From NCBI RefSeq assembly GCF_016859285.1, contig NC_053408.1, positions 6,568,213 to 6,632,212 on the forward strand: a stretch of 64,000 bases of DNA, in the 5' to 3' direction. The position numbers and the translations under genes were made by a program. Of this stretch, positions 49,801-63,245 are shown piece after piece. The first letter of the stretch is position 1; the number at the start of each line of letters is the position of its first letter. Source of the stretch: Xiphias gladius (taxonomy: Eukaryota; Chordata; Actinopteri; Istiophoriformes; Xiphiidae). The notes under the pieces were generated by a model. The model saw only the letters and a program-made list of their open reading frames with translations, made no database searches and was not told where the DNA came from.

Positions 49801-51569
49801 AGAAGGGGTAGAGACAGGGCATAGGAATCAAGTAGGGAGTAAAGATGGAAAACACATACAGACTACATTCAGTACCGTTCTGTTCAGATATCAAAGGGAG
49901 AAATCATTCAAAACTACAGCTGCTACAACTTGACATACATGTAGTCTGTTCAATTTCATCTTTCAAGACATTTTTTTCTTTGGCTTCGGCCTCATAAAGT
50001 GGTTATAATACACTATGTTCCTTGTATCAGTGTTGTGTTTACATGTTTAATCCCACTTGTGTCCAGAGAAAGGAGCTGCCGAGCAGGTAGTGATAAGTGG
50101 GATCCTGCCAATCCTGGCGCTGTCTCTGAGGAGCAGAGGGCCCCTCACTCTGCTGACTGCAAAATTAGTGGCTGAACTCGCCAAGGAATGTAAGGGATTT
50201 ATGCAGATATTTGTTAGTTTATAATTTAATGACGTGTATGAGATCAGTCATGTGATGGTTGACGGCACTTTTATCACCGTAGTTTTATGGTCACTCATTG
50301 AGGTTTTTTCTTGGTTTCCTTTCAGCTGTGGTTCGTAAAGGTTTTGGCGACGCAGGCTTGGTCACGGCTCTGCTGTCGGTGCTGACCAGTAAAGACCAAG
50401 AACTGCTCCTTCACGCTGCAAGGGCCATCTCACGGATGTCTTATGACAGCTGTAAGTGAAGGAAACCAGTTGCAAATATCTCCTGACAAGTTCTGGAAAT
50501 AGATTCCCTGTTCTTTTTTGCATACGTGTCATTGCATGGGACCGTTCCCAACAGGATTTGAAGCGGCAACCAGGTCCCAGTTTGCATTTTACATTGTTTG
50601 ACTTCAGGTCGTATTTTTTCTGTGCTAAATGTTCTTTTCAGCACAGAGAAAAAGTGACTAAGGGACATTGTTCTTCTTTGGCAGCCGGGAGTAAAGAGGG
50701 TCAAAATCTCAAGAAGGCAAAAGCCTTCTCATATGTCCTGGAGCATATGAATGGCAGACAGATGGAGAAATCACTTCCATCATGTTTAACACCTTGTTAA
50801 AGCAAACAACAAAAGGTATAGAAACAAGTTACAAAATTCTTTATGCAATAGAAAGAAGCATAGTTTATTTAAGATGCAGTTTGGTTCGGGAAAAAAAACA
50901 GCCTCTGTTGTGAGAAGGAGGATAATAGTCATCTGGGCTTTGGCATCCTTTATTTTCGTCCTATCCAAGTACAGTGAGGTTTCTAAAATAGAAATGCTCC
51001 TCATTCCAACAAATATTGAAGTATGTGTGTTTTCAGATGCAACACACTCTAAATAATTATTTTCTCGGCCTCTTTATGTTCCCCTGTCTCCTTCAGCTAA
51101 GCTGCAGGAACTGTTACTGCGTCGAGGTGCAGTGCCTCGTCTTGTTGCCATCCTGATTCGTTTTCCTGATAAGGAAGCCCTGGAGGAAGTGTGCCTTCAG
51201 GCCCTGTGCAACCTCAGTGGCATGGGCGTGGCAGAAGAGGCAGGGCTGGTCTGGCAGCGGGGTGCATCCGTGAGGCCAGGGGAGTCTGTGTTTCATGGCG
51301 TTTCTCCTCACACCTGCGGTTTCGCTTCTTCCGTGACTCTTGTGCACGTGTCTCAGTGGGCACCAGGTCAGTACGCGGTCAACATTGAGGTTTTCCAGCG
51401 CTGCTCCTCCTCCTTCTGGAACCTTCACGGGAACAAATTGTCTGCTCGTTGGTTCCCGTTCTCCAGCTTGGGGAATTGTTCAGATCTGTACAAACTGATC
51501 AAGTTCTCTACGAGGAATGTTCCTCGGACAAAAAGTCTGAAGACTCGCGTGTTCCACACTTTTCTCTGA
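46873..51569 (+). CDS. Armadillo-like protein related to SmgGDS/RAP1GDS1, with a novel C-terminus, 307 residues
   Basis: Five coding exons: 46873-46966, 49228-49335, 50067-50189, 50326-50451 and 51097-51569. All junctions are GT-AG with phase 1, and the last exon ends TGA. Residues 1-31 (MGHPNVPLTYSYTHSHRDKH) are His/Tyr/Arg rich. From about 32 to 201 the sequence follows the N-terminal pattern of RAP1GDS1: DNLNNALGAIRV, then VISGILPILALSL, DAGLVTALLSVLTSKDQELLL and ARAISRMSYDS, each resembling one armadillo repeat. RAP1GDS1 is a cytosolic chaperone and exchange factor for prenylated small GTPases, but it is about twice as long and purely armadillo. Here the last repeat (VCLQALCNLSGMGVAEEAGL) is followed by about 105 residues of another type. 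The function is unknown. The start is the first ATG in frame with exon 1's donor; a start inside exon 2 cannot be excluded. Confidence 0.75.
48296..48830 (+). mobile_element. Dispersed fish repeat, second copy
   Basis: Longer relative of the element at 28102-28495, sharing GATCAGTCCGCCAC, TTTGGTCCAGACTGATA, GTAATAACTTTGGCC and GTAGACCTTATAGTCTTG. It also has the TTAGCATGCCGATGTTAGCG segment that I recall from many fish repeats. It lies in intron 1 of the armadillo-like gene. Confidence 0.65.
51283..51569 (+). CDS. Unrecognised C-terminal domain of the armadillo-like protein
   Basis: Residues about 211-307, within the last exon, read FHGVSPHTCGFASSVTLVHV, QWAPGQYAVNIEVFQRCSSS, FWNLHGNKLSARWFPFSSLG and a basic end NVPRTKSLKTRVFHTFL. 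It is rich in Trp, Phe and Cys with alternating hydrophobic residues, suggesting a small beta-rich fold rather than armadillo helices. Third-position base choice looks coding throughout and the frame is open without interruption from the armadillo part. I know no family that fits. Confidence 0.6.
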
Positions 51570-52090
51570 CAGCGGAAGCATTGCAAACGTGGTGGCCTAA
51601 CCTAACTGGCATACAAAACCCTGGGTGATTACTCCACTGATTATTGATGTGCACACAATTGATATTACACACAATAAACCTGGACATCCACACTTGGATC
51701 TCTTTATCTCTGTTCCTGACTGACTTTTGTCTTATATTTCTGTTCTTTTTGTTGGATTTCCTTGGCTCAGTTTGTAAGTAAGAAAAGGACTGTTGTATTC
51801 TACGAAGTGGGACACCTGCTTCGGGTAAAACACGGTGGCAGTTGATTTCAGCTGATTCAGCTACTATGGGACTATGCCACAAAGTACTGTTTGTTATTTG
51901 TCCAACTGTTGAATCAATGTTCAAATCAATTAGAATTTCTATTCCAGGCAGTGATATTGATGGTATTGATGGTCTTTTCTACATTGCAAGTCAAATGTAA
52001 CATTTTTTACTATGGCTCACTCGATTTAGCCCTATATATTTTTGATTATTTGCATTTTTTTTTTACACGTACTTTAAATAATAAAACATC
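51570..52090 (+). other. 3' UTR of the armadillo-like gene
   Basis: Non-coding, A/T-rich. AATAAA at 51673-51678 gives a short 3' UTR of about 120 nt; a second A/T-rich AATAATAAAA near 52079 could give a longer one. Confidence 0.5.
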
Positions 52091-55000
52091 TTGAACTTTA
52101 ATGTGTGTATGTGTCGTTACAGTAGGCAAACGAGGTATGTCAGCTGGTACGTTTAAATCTGTGCACACAAACGACTCGTGCAGGAATTTGTACTTATTTT
52201 TAGTATTTGAACTATGACAAACCAGAGTATACTTAGGGATTTCGTTAGTTAAAGAAAGTTCCGTTCAGTTTGTTATAATTGATATGTATTTTATGAAGTA
52301 ACAATGTTTATGTTCTGCTAATTCATTCACATAAAAGTTTGATTGGATTCCTTTTTAAAAATACTGACAAAAGACATACACAAGCAATAAACACATAACA
52401 CATATTACGATTTCTTGCACAACTGGAAAGCCCAAATTACCAATTTGTTAGCATGAGTTTAAAAAGAACCCTTAAACCTGCCAAGATCCGTGTGTACATG
52501 CCGTTTCCTTTTTTGTCTTTTGTCCATTTTGTCTAACCTGCTTTGTGGGTGTGTACCCTTTTAGTTTTTCTGTTTTTGTTTTGTTGTTGTTGTTTTAATG
52601 GGTGTACGTACCTTTGTGAAGTTACGTACACTTTCACTATCATGTATTCAGGATTCCCAGCACCTTGGGTCGCCTACTCCTAACCCTAACCACTGCCTCA
52701 AAATCCCACAGGCGCAGTGTTGACATGAGCCCCAACTGACGACAAGCTGAGAGCCCACAAATATGCCTCCACGAAAAAAGATTTAAAAAAAAACCCTGAT
52801 CTGCTAGAAGCTTGGCTGCCTGGGTGCTGCACCTGGCTCAGTAATTTCCTTCAAAACGGGTTTTAGGCTCCAGGGAAAATGACTAGAGAAGTTGTGAGAA
52901 CACGGGCAGAAGGCAACCCAGCCAGGACACAGGCCAATGGGCCTAGTCTCACATTTAACTGACAAAATTTGACTTGCCTCCCCTTACAGGGGGAAAGTTT
53001 TGATCAGTAACAGCCATGATATATCCTGTTCAAGGGTCCGACGTCAGCTAAGAAACAGGCAAATATGTCCCTCGCTGTCTCTGTCTATTCATTTCTCATG
53101 CACTGTGGAGACTTTTAAGTGGTCTGAGGAGGGAGTGTGCAGCCCTTCCGGCCAACTTGATTACCAGAGGTGACCACTAGATGTCATGCATGGGCTTAGT
53201 AGAAACCTTTGTAGACGTTGTACAGTGTAAACATAAAAGGAATGGAAAGCCAATGTGTGACTTTGTACAAATGCCTACACACGCGGACTGAATCTAAAAA
53301 CGAGAGGCTGCCTGCCTGCACATCTCAGTGCATATTCTCAGATATTTACATGGATTTAATTGGTTTGCTTTACCTTGCTGAAAGTGCTTTATGGTAGTGT
53401 CTAAGTTAAACTGAGCGCTTGCCCTTTGACTGTAAATCTGCTAAATACAAAAGCCAACACAGAGTTAGACACAAGTGTATCCCCCTCTCAATCTTTCTCC
53501 CATTTCTCTTCCTCTGATTAGCTTTCTTATTGGTTCCATCCCGCTCCAGGCGTCCGAACGCAGGGGCACGTCCTCTAATCAATCCTAACTTTATGACTCT
53601 GGGAGCCACTTAAATATTTGATGTGAAAGGGATGAGGCTTTGGAATTGTTTACAGGTGGACGAGAGGTGCACACACCTATTATTGCCTAACTTGATTGTC
53701 CTCTGGTGGGATTCTGGTTCATTGTGCCCCTTGTTAAGATGGAAGAAAAACATATTTACATAGGAAAACCCCGTTAAAGACAGACTAATGGCCATCAATA
53801 CACTCTCATTACATGACATAATTGGTGCATTAGTGCCTGTCTAAATCAGTCCAAAAATGTTCTACCTGAAATTAATATGCGTCCCCGGATGGCGATAAAC
53901 TCCTGGGAAGGAAATTCATTTGGTCTGCTGAGATTTCTCTCCTGTAAGTCAGTTCCCAGAAACAGTAACCAGAGTTGAGAGGTGCTAACTTGTTAAAACA
54001 AAGCTGAAACTGGAAAACTCAGAGGGTCATTTAACAACACTTGCTGCTTTTCTGAAGGTATTGCTGTAAAATTGTTTCTGTCTGTTGCATAATTAATTTG
54101 TAACCTGCCTATTTCTCTTAACCCAAACTAAGATGGTAGCTGGAAATGACATCTCTGTGTTGCTCAGTTTGTAGAACCTGAACCAAAGTTAGACATTTCG
54201 TATACTGAAGTTATTTTAAATTTATTTTCATACAATGTAATAAAATTTTGCTTGTTTTTTCCAAAAAGACCATGTACATATGTCGTTTCCAGCCACCTCG
54301 ATTGGGAAATCCAGTCACAACTTGAGAAACGGACAAAAAAAAATCTTTATTATCATGCAACAAATGATAGTCAGAAGAGTCTTAGAGCATTTTAGTAATA
54401 ACTTCAGAACAGCTCTAAGTGTTGTAAATGACCTTCTGGCTTTTTCAAAGATTGTATAAATGAGTGTATATATTTTTGGGGTATTTTATGAGGTGCGAGA
54501 TTGGATTCAGCATCAAAGTGAAAAATCTGCATGGACGAGAGCAGCTTGCTGGCTCGTCGGCAGTTATTAAAGATGGTCCTCAAAGGAAGACACACAACTC
54601 TGTGAAGAGCAAAAAGTTCACCGCTCTAGCCTGACGGGCGCTAGCTGACTAGCTGACACTGCTAACGTCCAAGCTCCCAGCCCAGATAAGTAGATGGCCA
54701 CGTAAGGTGGGTAGCATATGTTACCCTGAAGCTCAGGAAAGGGAGAAGAAAGATAAGAACAGTTCGTAATAATGAGATTGACTTTTAATGGTTTTTTAAT
54801 GCGTCACGATTTATTGTTTCTTTTATATATTTTACAGAATCATTTATTTCACAATGTCTGTTGTCTTTTTCATAGTGAATATGTTGGAGTTCCAAACCGC
54901 GCAGGATAAAGCGAATGAAAGTTACCATAACTCATTGCCACACCGCCGTCAAGAAAAATATACCGTTGTTTTTGTGGCTGTTGTCTTAGTCTATGCATAA

Positions 55001-58000
55001 ACACGTGAGGGACCAGACACGTGAAGTTTTTAATCAATGGCACCCCTTCCACTCTGTAATAGGAGATGCAGGAAGAGTGCATTTATTACTTTTAATATGA
55101 CTTATTAATAATGCATGATGAACTCTGCATTATATGCCCTCAAACCCAGATAACATGGCTGAAGACTGTTTTATTGCTTGTCTTTGCAAATGAGTCATTT
55201 AAACTTTAATCCTCTTGTTGTTTTCTGCGGATACAACTCCATGTAATTGCATTAGGATTTCATGGTGCTGAGATTCTAATTACTGCTTTCGTCATTTCTT
55301 TATTGTGGCCTTGGTTATTCTTAGCCTGTAGCATCCTTCAGCGGTAGACAACAATAACCCACCTTGTTGACTCACAACACACGCTTCCTCATTGGGTCTG
55401 GGAACGCAAACAAACCACAAAATATAACGGTAACTGTAGAGACACAGATCTTGCGGTAATGTCACACACAGGCAGACAAACATGACATCTGCAGACACAT
55501 ATAGTATGTGGACACAAACCAGCTACTGTACATACATACACAATGAGAACATGCAGGAGTGGTTTTACTTCTCCCGACAGTGAATGTAATCACTTTGATA
55601 TGTGCTTCCTCGGGGTTTGGTTCTTGCCTTTAAATACAACCGGTTTGATTGATAAGATAACAGACCCCGGATTCTCTGGCTCTCTGACAACCTGCTGCTT
55701 CTGCAGCCGACCAAATCCTCACTTATGGACCTCGGTGACGGGTCGATGACAACTCTCATCAGCAGAGATTCCAGATTAGCATTATCCAATCGATTCTTCT
55801 GTCAAGCGCGAGGGGGTTTTTAGACGGACCCGCCCTACTGTATTGCGTGCCATTCTCGTGGAGGACGGTGGCGGCCTCGACCTTAGGACACAGAGCGTGT
55901 GAGCAGAGCGCAAACCGTCAGCCGGGGGAAACAGAAATCAACAGCCTGTCTCATGGGTCCATTAAGCAAGGAACCTTAGGAAAAATGCTTGGTTTTTCAT
56001 GTCATCTAGGCAGAATCTTTCATCTACATCTTTCACAGAACTGATACACGTACCAGGTATACAGCCTGATACAAACAATCCTCTTTTCATCCAATTACAC
56101 TGTCTAGCACTTACAGATTTTTAAACAATGACAAGTGCTTTATTTGATCAAGGACCATATGTTTGTGTAAAACCGGTGAATTGATTAAAGAAAAACATTA
56201 TTATATCAAAGATAAAAAGCGAGCAAATGCCGTTTCTTCTTTTTCTTGTTTGCCCACTAACTTCGAACGTACCTACACAAATGAAAGAAACATGTTATCC
56301 TGACATCATCCTAGTACGATAGATATTACACGAAACAGCATTTGGAAATTTCTTCCTTTAGTCGGCAAAAGACCGTAAGCAAAACCCTGTGACGGACGGC
56401 ATGACATTTGAAGGAAAGGAACTAATTTAGGAAAGTTTTCTTTATATCCAAGTCTTTCAAATGAAGTCTTGGTTATTTTGTGAAGAAGCGTCATAATTTA
56501 ATCCAACTTTCCCTAAACCGGACTCTGCTTACTGATTTCCGACTGGTAGTACTTTTGGACCTTCAACAGAGAATCAGCGTGAATAATATGAGATGTGGAA
56601 ACTTATTGCAATCAGCCGTGGCTTCTGTGTGAGTGGAGCAAACAATAGTGATAGCAGAACGCTTTGTGTTCTGGTCATTTAGATAAAGCTATGGTGAAAG
56701 TTCAACGGGAGATCTTTTTTCTGTCGCTTTCTGCTTCTGCTCCTCTGTGAGTCAGTCTCTGCTGTTTCCTCTGTCACTCCTGCTTTTCCATGCTGCCACA
56801 GTCCCTTCATCCGCAGCTGCCTTGCCGTGTGCGCCGCCATCTTTCCGCCCGTGTTCCTCGAGCCAGTCAGCGCCTGGACGGTGTCGGTTAAATATCATCG
56901 CAATGCTTTCGCTGTGTCTTCCAGACCTACATTTGCACAATCCCCCCCCCCCCCATCACCATCATTACCTCCATGATGTCTGGGGTCTTATCTCCTATCG
57001 TCATATGGGATTACGGTTAATGAAGTTGCTACACGTTGATGGAGCATAATTGCCAAAGTCATTTTCTATTGCTTACCATAATAATATTGTTATACACTTC
57101 CAGTTTCTCTCCTCATTGAGCTGTCATTGGTGAAACTGGCATTTGTGACTCTTTAATTGATCGGTGTACTGATATTTCTAGAGGTGTGCCGCATGACATA
57201 AAAAGCTACGTTGCCCTGCTTCTTTTAAATCCAGCCTGGTCGTATCAAATAGTGTATGAATAACACAGTTTCTTCAGTGGTTTCGTGCTTTTCACCAGAA
57301 GTGACGAAGCACTTGAGGTGGAAAGCATAACTTTTTATTGTTTTGCCTTTTTCACTCAACGATGGAGTCTGTGATTGCCTTGCCAAATGGTTTTAAGGCT
57401 GGATGAAGAATTACAGTGTCGTCTCGTTGTTGCTGCCGACTCTTGCCCTCGCAAGCCTGAGGTGATGTTCGCCTGCTGTACAGCCCAGTGTTTTTATTGC
57501 CAGACTGTCTAGCTTTGGTCATCGTAAAGACTAATGTAACTCTAAAATGATAAACTGTCAGCAAAGCCACAACAAAAAGCAATGCTGGGATCAGCGGTGG
57601 TGAAATCCAGCCAATGAGACTTTACTCTGACTCACACATGAGGCTTACATCACACTGCATATGGAAAAGTCTTCCAAAAATTTTCCACAATTTCTTTTTA
57701 GTGGGCAATTTAAAAAAAATTTGCATAACAAACAACAAGTATAGACAGTATTTTTTTTTTTTTTTGGCTGCCAAACTCTGCTGTACTTGCACTGGAAATG
57801 TCTCAATGTAATTTCACGTAGTTTACTTACATATGATTTTACGCAACGGAAACAGCATAACCAATAGGTATTCGTTTTCAGTGTCACAGTATTTCAAGGA
57901 AGATTCTTCCTTTTATTCCCACACATGGAGCAACTCGCGCCAAAATTTCAATCAACAAATTTGATTATGAGCAGGGAAATGAAATTGAACTTGACCTCTT

Positions 58001-58176
58001 GTAATGGCAACGGTTAGAACAGTCCGCTTGAAATTTCGTCCAGTCTCGGCTGAACGCCACCGTGCTTGTAGTTGCCGCGTCGCGGTACCAAGCTATACCA
58101 CGATAAGCAGACGTTAAACTCAACGCCAAACACCGAAAAAAAACACCCCACCACATCCCAGACAGCTTATTTTTAC

Positions 58177-58312
58177 CCAGGGATGTCAGAGAGCTGAATG
58201 GTTGGTTCAAACGCCGGCTCCTTCACTTCTATTTCTGTACCAACATCACAAGCAAATGTGGCACAGATGTAGCTCTCTCCTGCTGCTCTGAGCGACAGAA
58301 TAAGGGCTGGTA
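58177..58312 (-). CDS. Weak candidate exon (uncertain)
   Basis: On the minus strand, a TGTCTGTTCCAG acceptor is followed by 136 bp that stay open in one frame (SYICATFACDVGTEIEVKEP, then FEPTIQLSDIPG) up to a GGTAAAAATAAG donor. The reading frame looks protein-like, but no family is recognised and no partner exon was found nearby. It may well be chance. Confidence 0.15.
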
Positions 58313-58460
58313 CTGGAACAGACAACAGCAAGCACGACCAAACACTGAGGATGTGCTTCTGGCGTGTGTGTGTGCACGTAAATGTGTGTGTGCAGTGGTG
58401 GGTTGGTGGGAGGGGAGGCCATCTGTCCTGGCCTATTACGTCCATCACAGGAGGGCCTGT

Positions 58461-58493
<33 letters not shown>
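58461..58493. repeat. (CA)n microsatellite
   Basis: Uninterrupted CA tract of about 32 bp next to the weak minus-strand exon candidate. The Val/Cys-rich ORFs over it are artefacts. Confidence 0.95.
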
Positions 58494-58495
<2 letters not shown>

Positions 58496-59218
58496 AAGCC
58501 AGACTTGACCTCGTAGATGTTGGGGCTCATAGAGGGTGTCAAAAAGGACAGTGCACGACAAATTGTGGCCTTTTTTTTTCATGCACAGTGTTTAGTTTGA
58601 TGGCTGTTTTGTGGGAATATTGCATCTTGACATTATCAGCGGGGGAAAGTGGGAACATGGCGTAGGGATGGCGGCAAGGGCAAAGCGACGACGCGCAGAG
58701 ATGACACGGCAGATGGCTGATTGGAGATTATCGCTGTGGGAGGAAACAGGAGGAAGCCAATTAGGGGAGGGGACGGTGATGCGCAGATGGTTGGAGGACC
58801 AATCGAGTTCTTCATATTTGACCGTGTAGTTCCGACTTTAAGAGTGCACATCTTGAGAATGATTACTGGCCAAAATAAATACACCCTCTCATGGATCCCA
58901 AAAAGGACAAACTGAATCGTGGAGCAACGTAAATGTTATGATGTTGTTTGTTCATTTTCCAGGAATAACGTGTAAAAGTAGTTGAAGAATGAGGTACAAT
59001 TCTGATCTCGGGTCCCATGTGAATGAGACTGTGTGTATCCGTGTGTAAAGATGCATGTTTATCTGTATCTATGAGTCCAAACCTGTGGAGGGGTGCAGCG
59101 ACTTCTGTGGGCGCTGAGCTACAGACTTGGTGAACAGTTTTAAGAGCTGTTTATGGCTGAGACCGCTGGGACCTTCCCCTTAATCAATGATAACAGGACA
59201 GGAAAGAGTTTGTGTCTG

Positions 59219-59301
<83 letters not shown>
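59219..59301. repeat. (GT)n microsatellite
   Basis: About 83 bp of GT repeat interrupted once by GCAT. The ORFs across it are poly-Val/Cys or His/Thr and not genes. Confidence 0.95.
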
Positions 59302-59302
<1 letters not shown>

Positions 59303-62300
59303 TAAACATGGTGGGGGAGGCTGGTTTAGAGAAGAATACGAAAAGAGACAGTTACAAACTGAGACCGAAAGACAGAGATTAATGCAAAATGTAAGATGAG
59401 TCACACACAAAGCAAAGAGAAAAGAAGAAAAGGTAGCAGCAGCAGCAGCGAGACAGAAATGAAAATAGAGAGCTGACTTTGACAAAAACATCAAAATGGT
59501 CCTCGAACTTTCGTTTAAGTTCCCCCGTTTTCTCTCCATTTACAATTTTGTCTTTCATTAAATTTTTTCTGCCCTGTGTCTGTTTCCGTAAAAGTCTCAA
59601 CTCCCTGTTTCGCTCCGCCTGCAGGTGTACAGTGCAGTATGAGCGGCTGTCATCCTGCTGAGTGATGATGACGGTGTTAGTAAGTATGGCTGGTTCCAAA
59701 ATGAATCCAGCTCCTCTGACAGGCAGGACCTCGGACAACTCTCTCTGCTTGGGACTCTAGTGCAGAGTTTGACCAAAGGTGCCGTTAAAATATACTTTAT
59801 ATAGATGTGTGCATGCACACGCAGTTCTCACAGCAAACACGTGTACATACAACATCACAGTTTAAGGCACATCTGTTTTAGAAGTACTAAGGCTTCCCTG
59901 GTACCTATGACGCACCAGGAGTTTAGAGCTCGAGCCAAAGGCTTTTAAAAGCACACAATAAACTCTTTGGGTTTTATTTAAGCCGAACAATCTTTCGCGT
60001 AAAATGCTGCCGAATGCAAATGCTACTCAAACTCATGATTGAACTGCCTTGAGCCCGCACGGGAAGAAGAAAGGCTGTAATAGCTTGGCTCAGAAGTGGG
60101 CCAATTAGTGTCAGTGTGGAGGAAATAGGCCTCGTCAGTGAATGTGTGAAGGGCAGACGAAGAGAGGGAGAGAAGTAGGGAGAGGGAAAGGTTTATGGTA
60201 ATATGTGTTTCAGTGCTGCTCCTTGTCCTGGAATTGTTAGGCCTGGAGGAGGCAAACCTGAGAGTGAAAGCCAAGTGTGACCCCTGGAGAGGCACATTGC
60301 CCGACAGTGGAGTTTGCTATGCTGCTAAGAATATATACGTTTATTTAACTTTTCTGCGCTTCGCGGTCCAAATTTAGACTGAACCCAACTGGACTTTATT
60401 AGTTTCAGAAGAATGGGAAAAATTGGCAGAGAACAAAAATGGAGAAATTAAATAAAATACAGGTGAAAATCAGTGTTGTGCAGTTATAAACAGGCCTGAC
60501 CTGCAGGGCAATATGGCAGGCGTTGCCCTTGCATTTTCACATGCGTACATACTACTTTTCAACCTGCTCCACATTATGGTACTTTCACACAGTTAAGAGA
60601 ATCATACTGCTGTCGACCATTAAACCAAGACTAAGATTTTAAGGCATGCCAGCGGCTCTGTGAAGCTGTACAGCTGTACTCTGTCACAGCTGTGGCTTCA
60701 GCTAAATGCTAAATTAAGCATGCTTTACCACCATCTTGGGTCAGGCATCTTAGGTGTGTGATCATTTTAACATTTGCTCATTAGCACTAAACACAAAGTA
60801 CCACTTAGGCTGATGGGAATGTCATTAGTTTGGTCATGAACCAAAATATCGAACAAGACGAAATTCTGATCGGACAGTGCTAAGTGAAATAAATGGATTA
60901 ACAGAGTTATTGCAACTGTTGTTCAGCTATTTTACCCAAAACCACTAATGTCAACCATATCGATATGGAAAGAAATTAGGATTCATTGCCATCCCTAGAG
61001 CTATATCACTGGCATAGCTAACAATGCTGCTAATGAATAATTTTCTTTAAAAAAGCCATGGCAACAAATGACGCATTAGTGACAAAAAAACAAAAAACAA
61101 ACATATAACAATATTGCGGAAGAACTCATCTGTGTTCACGCCTGTAATCAAAAGGTATTATCAATACATCTTCCCCCTCCGAGTCAAAATGTAACTGATT
61201 GAGGGCAGGCAGGGTGCTGCTCTCCGGCGACCCCCGCAAGCCTCATTAAGATACAGCCTTGTCTGATTAGCATGTTCATTACGTCTGCCCAGGGTGAGAA
61301 CTTTCACTCCGGCTGCAGACAATCTTTGATATCATCCAACGACACCGGATGAATACAAGCTTAATGGACATATTCTTGCTCTGACCCCTCTTAAACACAG
61401 CATCAACAAGTATAGTTGCCTCCTGATCATCCACAAGCAACGCAGCCGCCACTCCAGCACTTATGAATTCTTTTTCTTGCTGCTCCCAACCTCCCATATC
61501 CCCCCAGATTGGAAGACAAAGCTGCCAGGCTTCCCTTCCTTGTCCTCCTCCTCCTCTCCTCCTTTTATTTCTTCTCGTCTCGCCCGATCTGTCAGCCAGT
61601 GTCTCCCAGCCATCACTCTGTCTGACCGACGAACTGTCTCGAAGTCGTCAGTCACTCCACTGCCTCTCTGCAGCCGTCATCACCAGCCGGCAGGGACACC
61701 CCCTGCAACACTGCTGTCGCATGGCAAATGAAGAGAGGCCCCCTTGTCTCCTGAAACAGGAAGCACGCGAAGAGTATTCATACTGATTAAGGAGCCCCCC
61801 TTCTCACGCGGCCATTAGCATTGCTATCAGTGGTTGCAAAGTGAATTTTAATTGTCCGGGTGACGTTTGACCTTGAAATTGCAGAGTGTATTTCTGCTTT
61901 AATAAGGTATAACATGCTCTGCCCCTTGAACCACAATAGCTAGACTCCTATACAAAGCATTTGAAGCAAACATTTTTTAAAAATAAAAATACATCCTGTC
62001 GGCCAAATGTGAAAAGCCGATGGCAATAACAAAACGGTTTCTCGAGTTAAAGAAGCAGATAGCAGATCGGAGCAGATTGCCTATGCCTGATCTAAGAGGA
62101 AAGAGACAAAAAGGAGAATTTCGGTTCCAACACGGGATCGTGTCATAAATTAATAAATACAACCGAGGCGAATTGAATAATTGAGCTCAAAAAAGTCATG
62201 CCAAAACCGAAAAAGTGAAAAGTTCGATGAAAAGTTGCTGCAAAAGGGACAGAAAAGGTTGTGCCCCGTGATAATAGTTTTGAATACCCAACAGTTTTGC

Positions 62301-62629
62301 CTTTAAGTTGTAAAGGTAGGAGGTGGCTCTTATGTGCCACCTCTGGAATTCTGTTCAAACGCAATAGGGGACAGAAAACACAGATGTTTCCTCTGATATG
62401 AAGTTCCACAGCTTCTTCAAGCATGTTCGGCGGATCAGATAGCTGTCCAACCACTGAAAGTCAAGAGTAAATGCAAGCAAGAAGGATAAGAAAATGAACT
62501 GCCGTACGATAGTATGAGATGCTAACCAGATTTTGGATTGTAAAAATGCATTGTATTCTTGATAACACACTCTTTACTCCTCCCAACTGAAGCGGACTGT
62601 GTGTTAGGGGAATATGGATCTGCAACGTG

Positions 62630-63245
62630 TGCATTAGTGGAAGAAGTACTGAGATCCCTTACTTAAAGGTGCACTGTGGAGTTTTATTCTAAACAAATAA
62701 AAGTTACATTCTCATGTTTTTCGTGTTTACATTCTCAACTAAATCCATTGTGTGAACTCTAATAAATGCGTTGAAAGCGTTTTCCTTCCTCATAAAACAG
62801 TTACCAAGTTGACTTTTAGATATTTTAGATCATGAATTGTTTCCATCCATGTTTCCTTTCTTGCAGTCTTCTCCTTTGCCTTTGTTGGTGCAGTGCTACA
62901 TTGCTATCCACTACTAAAGGTCAAAAACTCAACAGGGTACCTTTACGCAAAACTAGCAATACCACTTCGTGAAAACGGCGTATAAAGAAGTCTTAACAAC
63001 GCCCCGTATTTTACAAGCTCAACCAACCCTTTAGACAAGAACGCTGATACTGGACCATTCTTCAAAACCACGGACGTGTTTCATATGTTTATACGGGACT
63101 GGCTCCTCTTATGTTTTGCACGTGAAATCTTAATTTGCAAAGCGACTGTGAATTAAATGTAGTGGAGTAAAAAGTACGCCATTTGCCTCTAAAATGTAGT
63201 AGACTGAAACATTAAAGCAGCATAAAGTGAAAATACCCAAATAAA
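62630..63245. mobile_element. Two nested dispersed repeats
   Basis: An outer element starts AGTGGAAGAAGTACTGAGAT (62632) and appears to resume near 63160 with GTAGTGGAGTAAAAAGTACG and TTTGCCTCTAAAATGTAGTA. Between them, from TTAAAGGTGCACTGTGGAG at 62664, lies another element typical of fish genomes. No ORF of note. The inner right border is not sharply defined. Confidence 0.55.

Noticed and set aside
51508..51924. 138-codon minus-strand ORF near the armadillo-like gene's 3' end
   Set aside because: It overlaps the end of the last coding exon and its 3' UTR in antisense, with no domain or splice signals.
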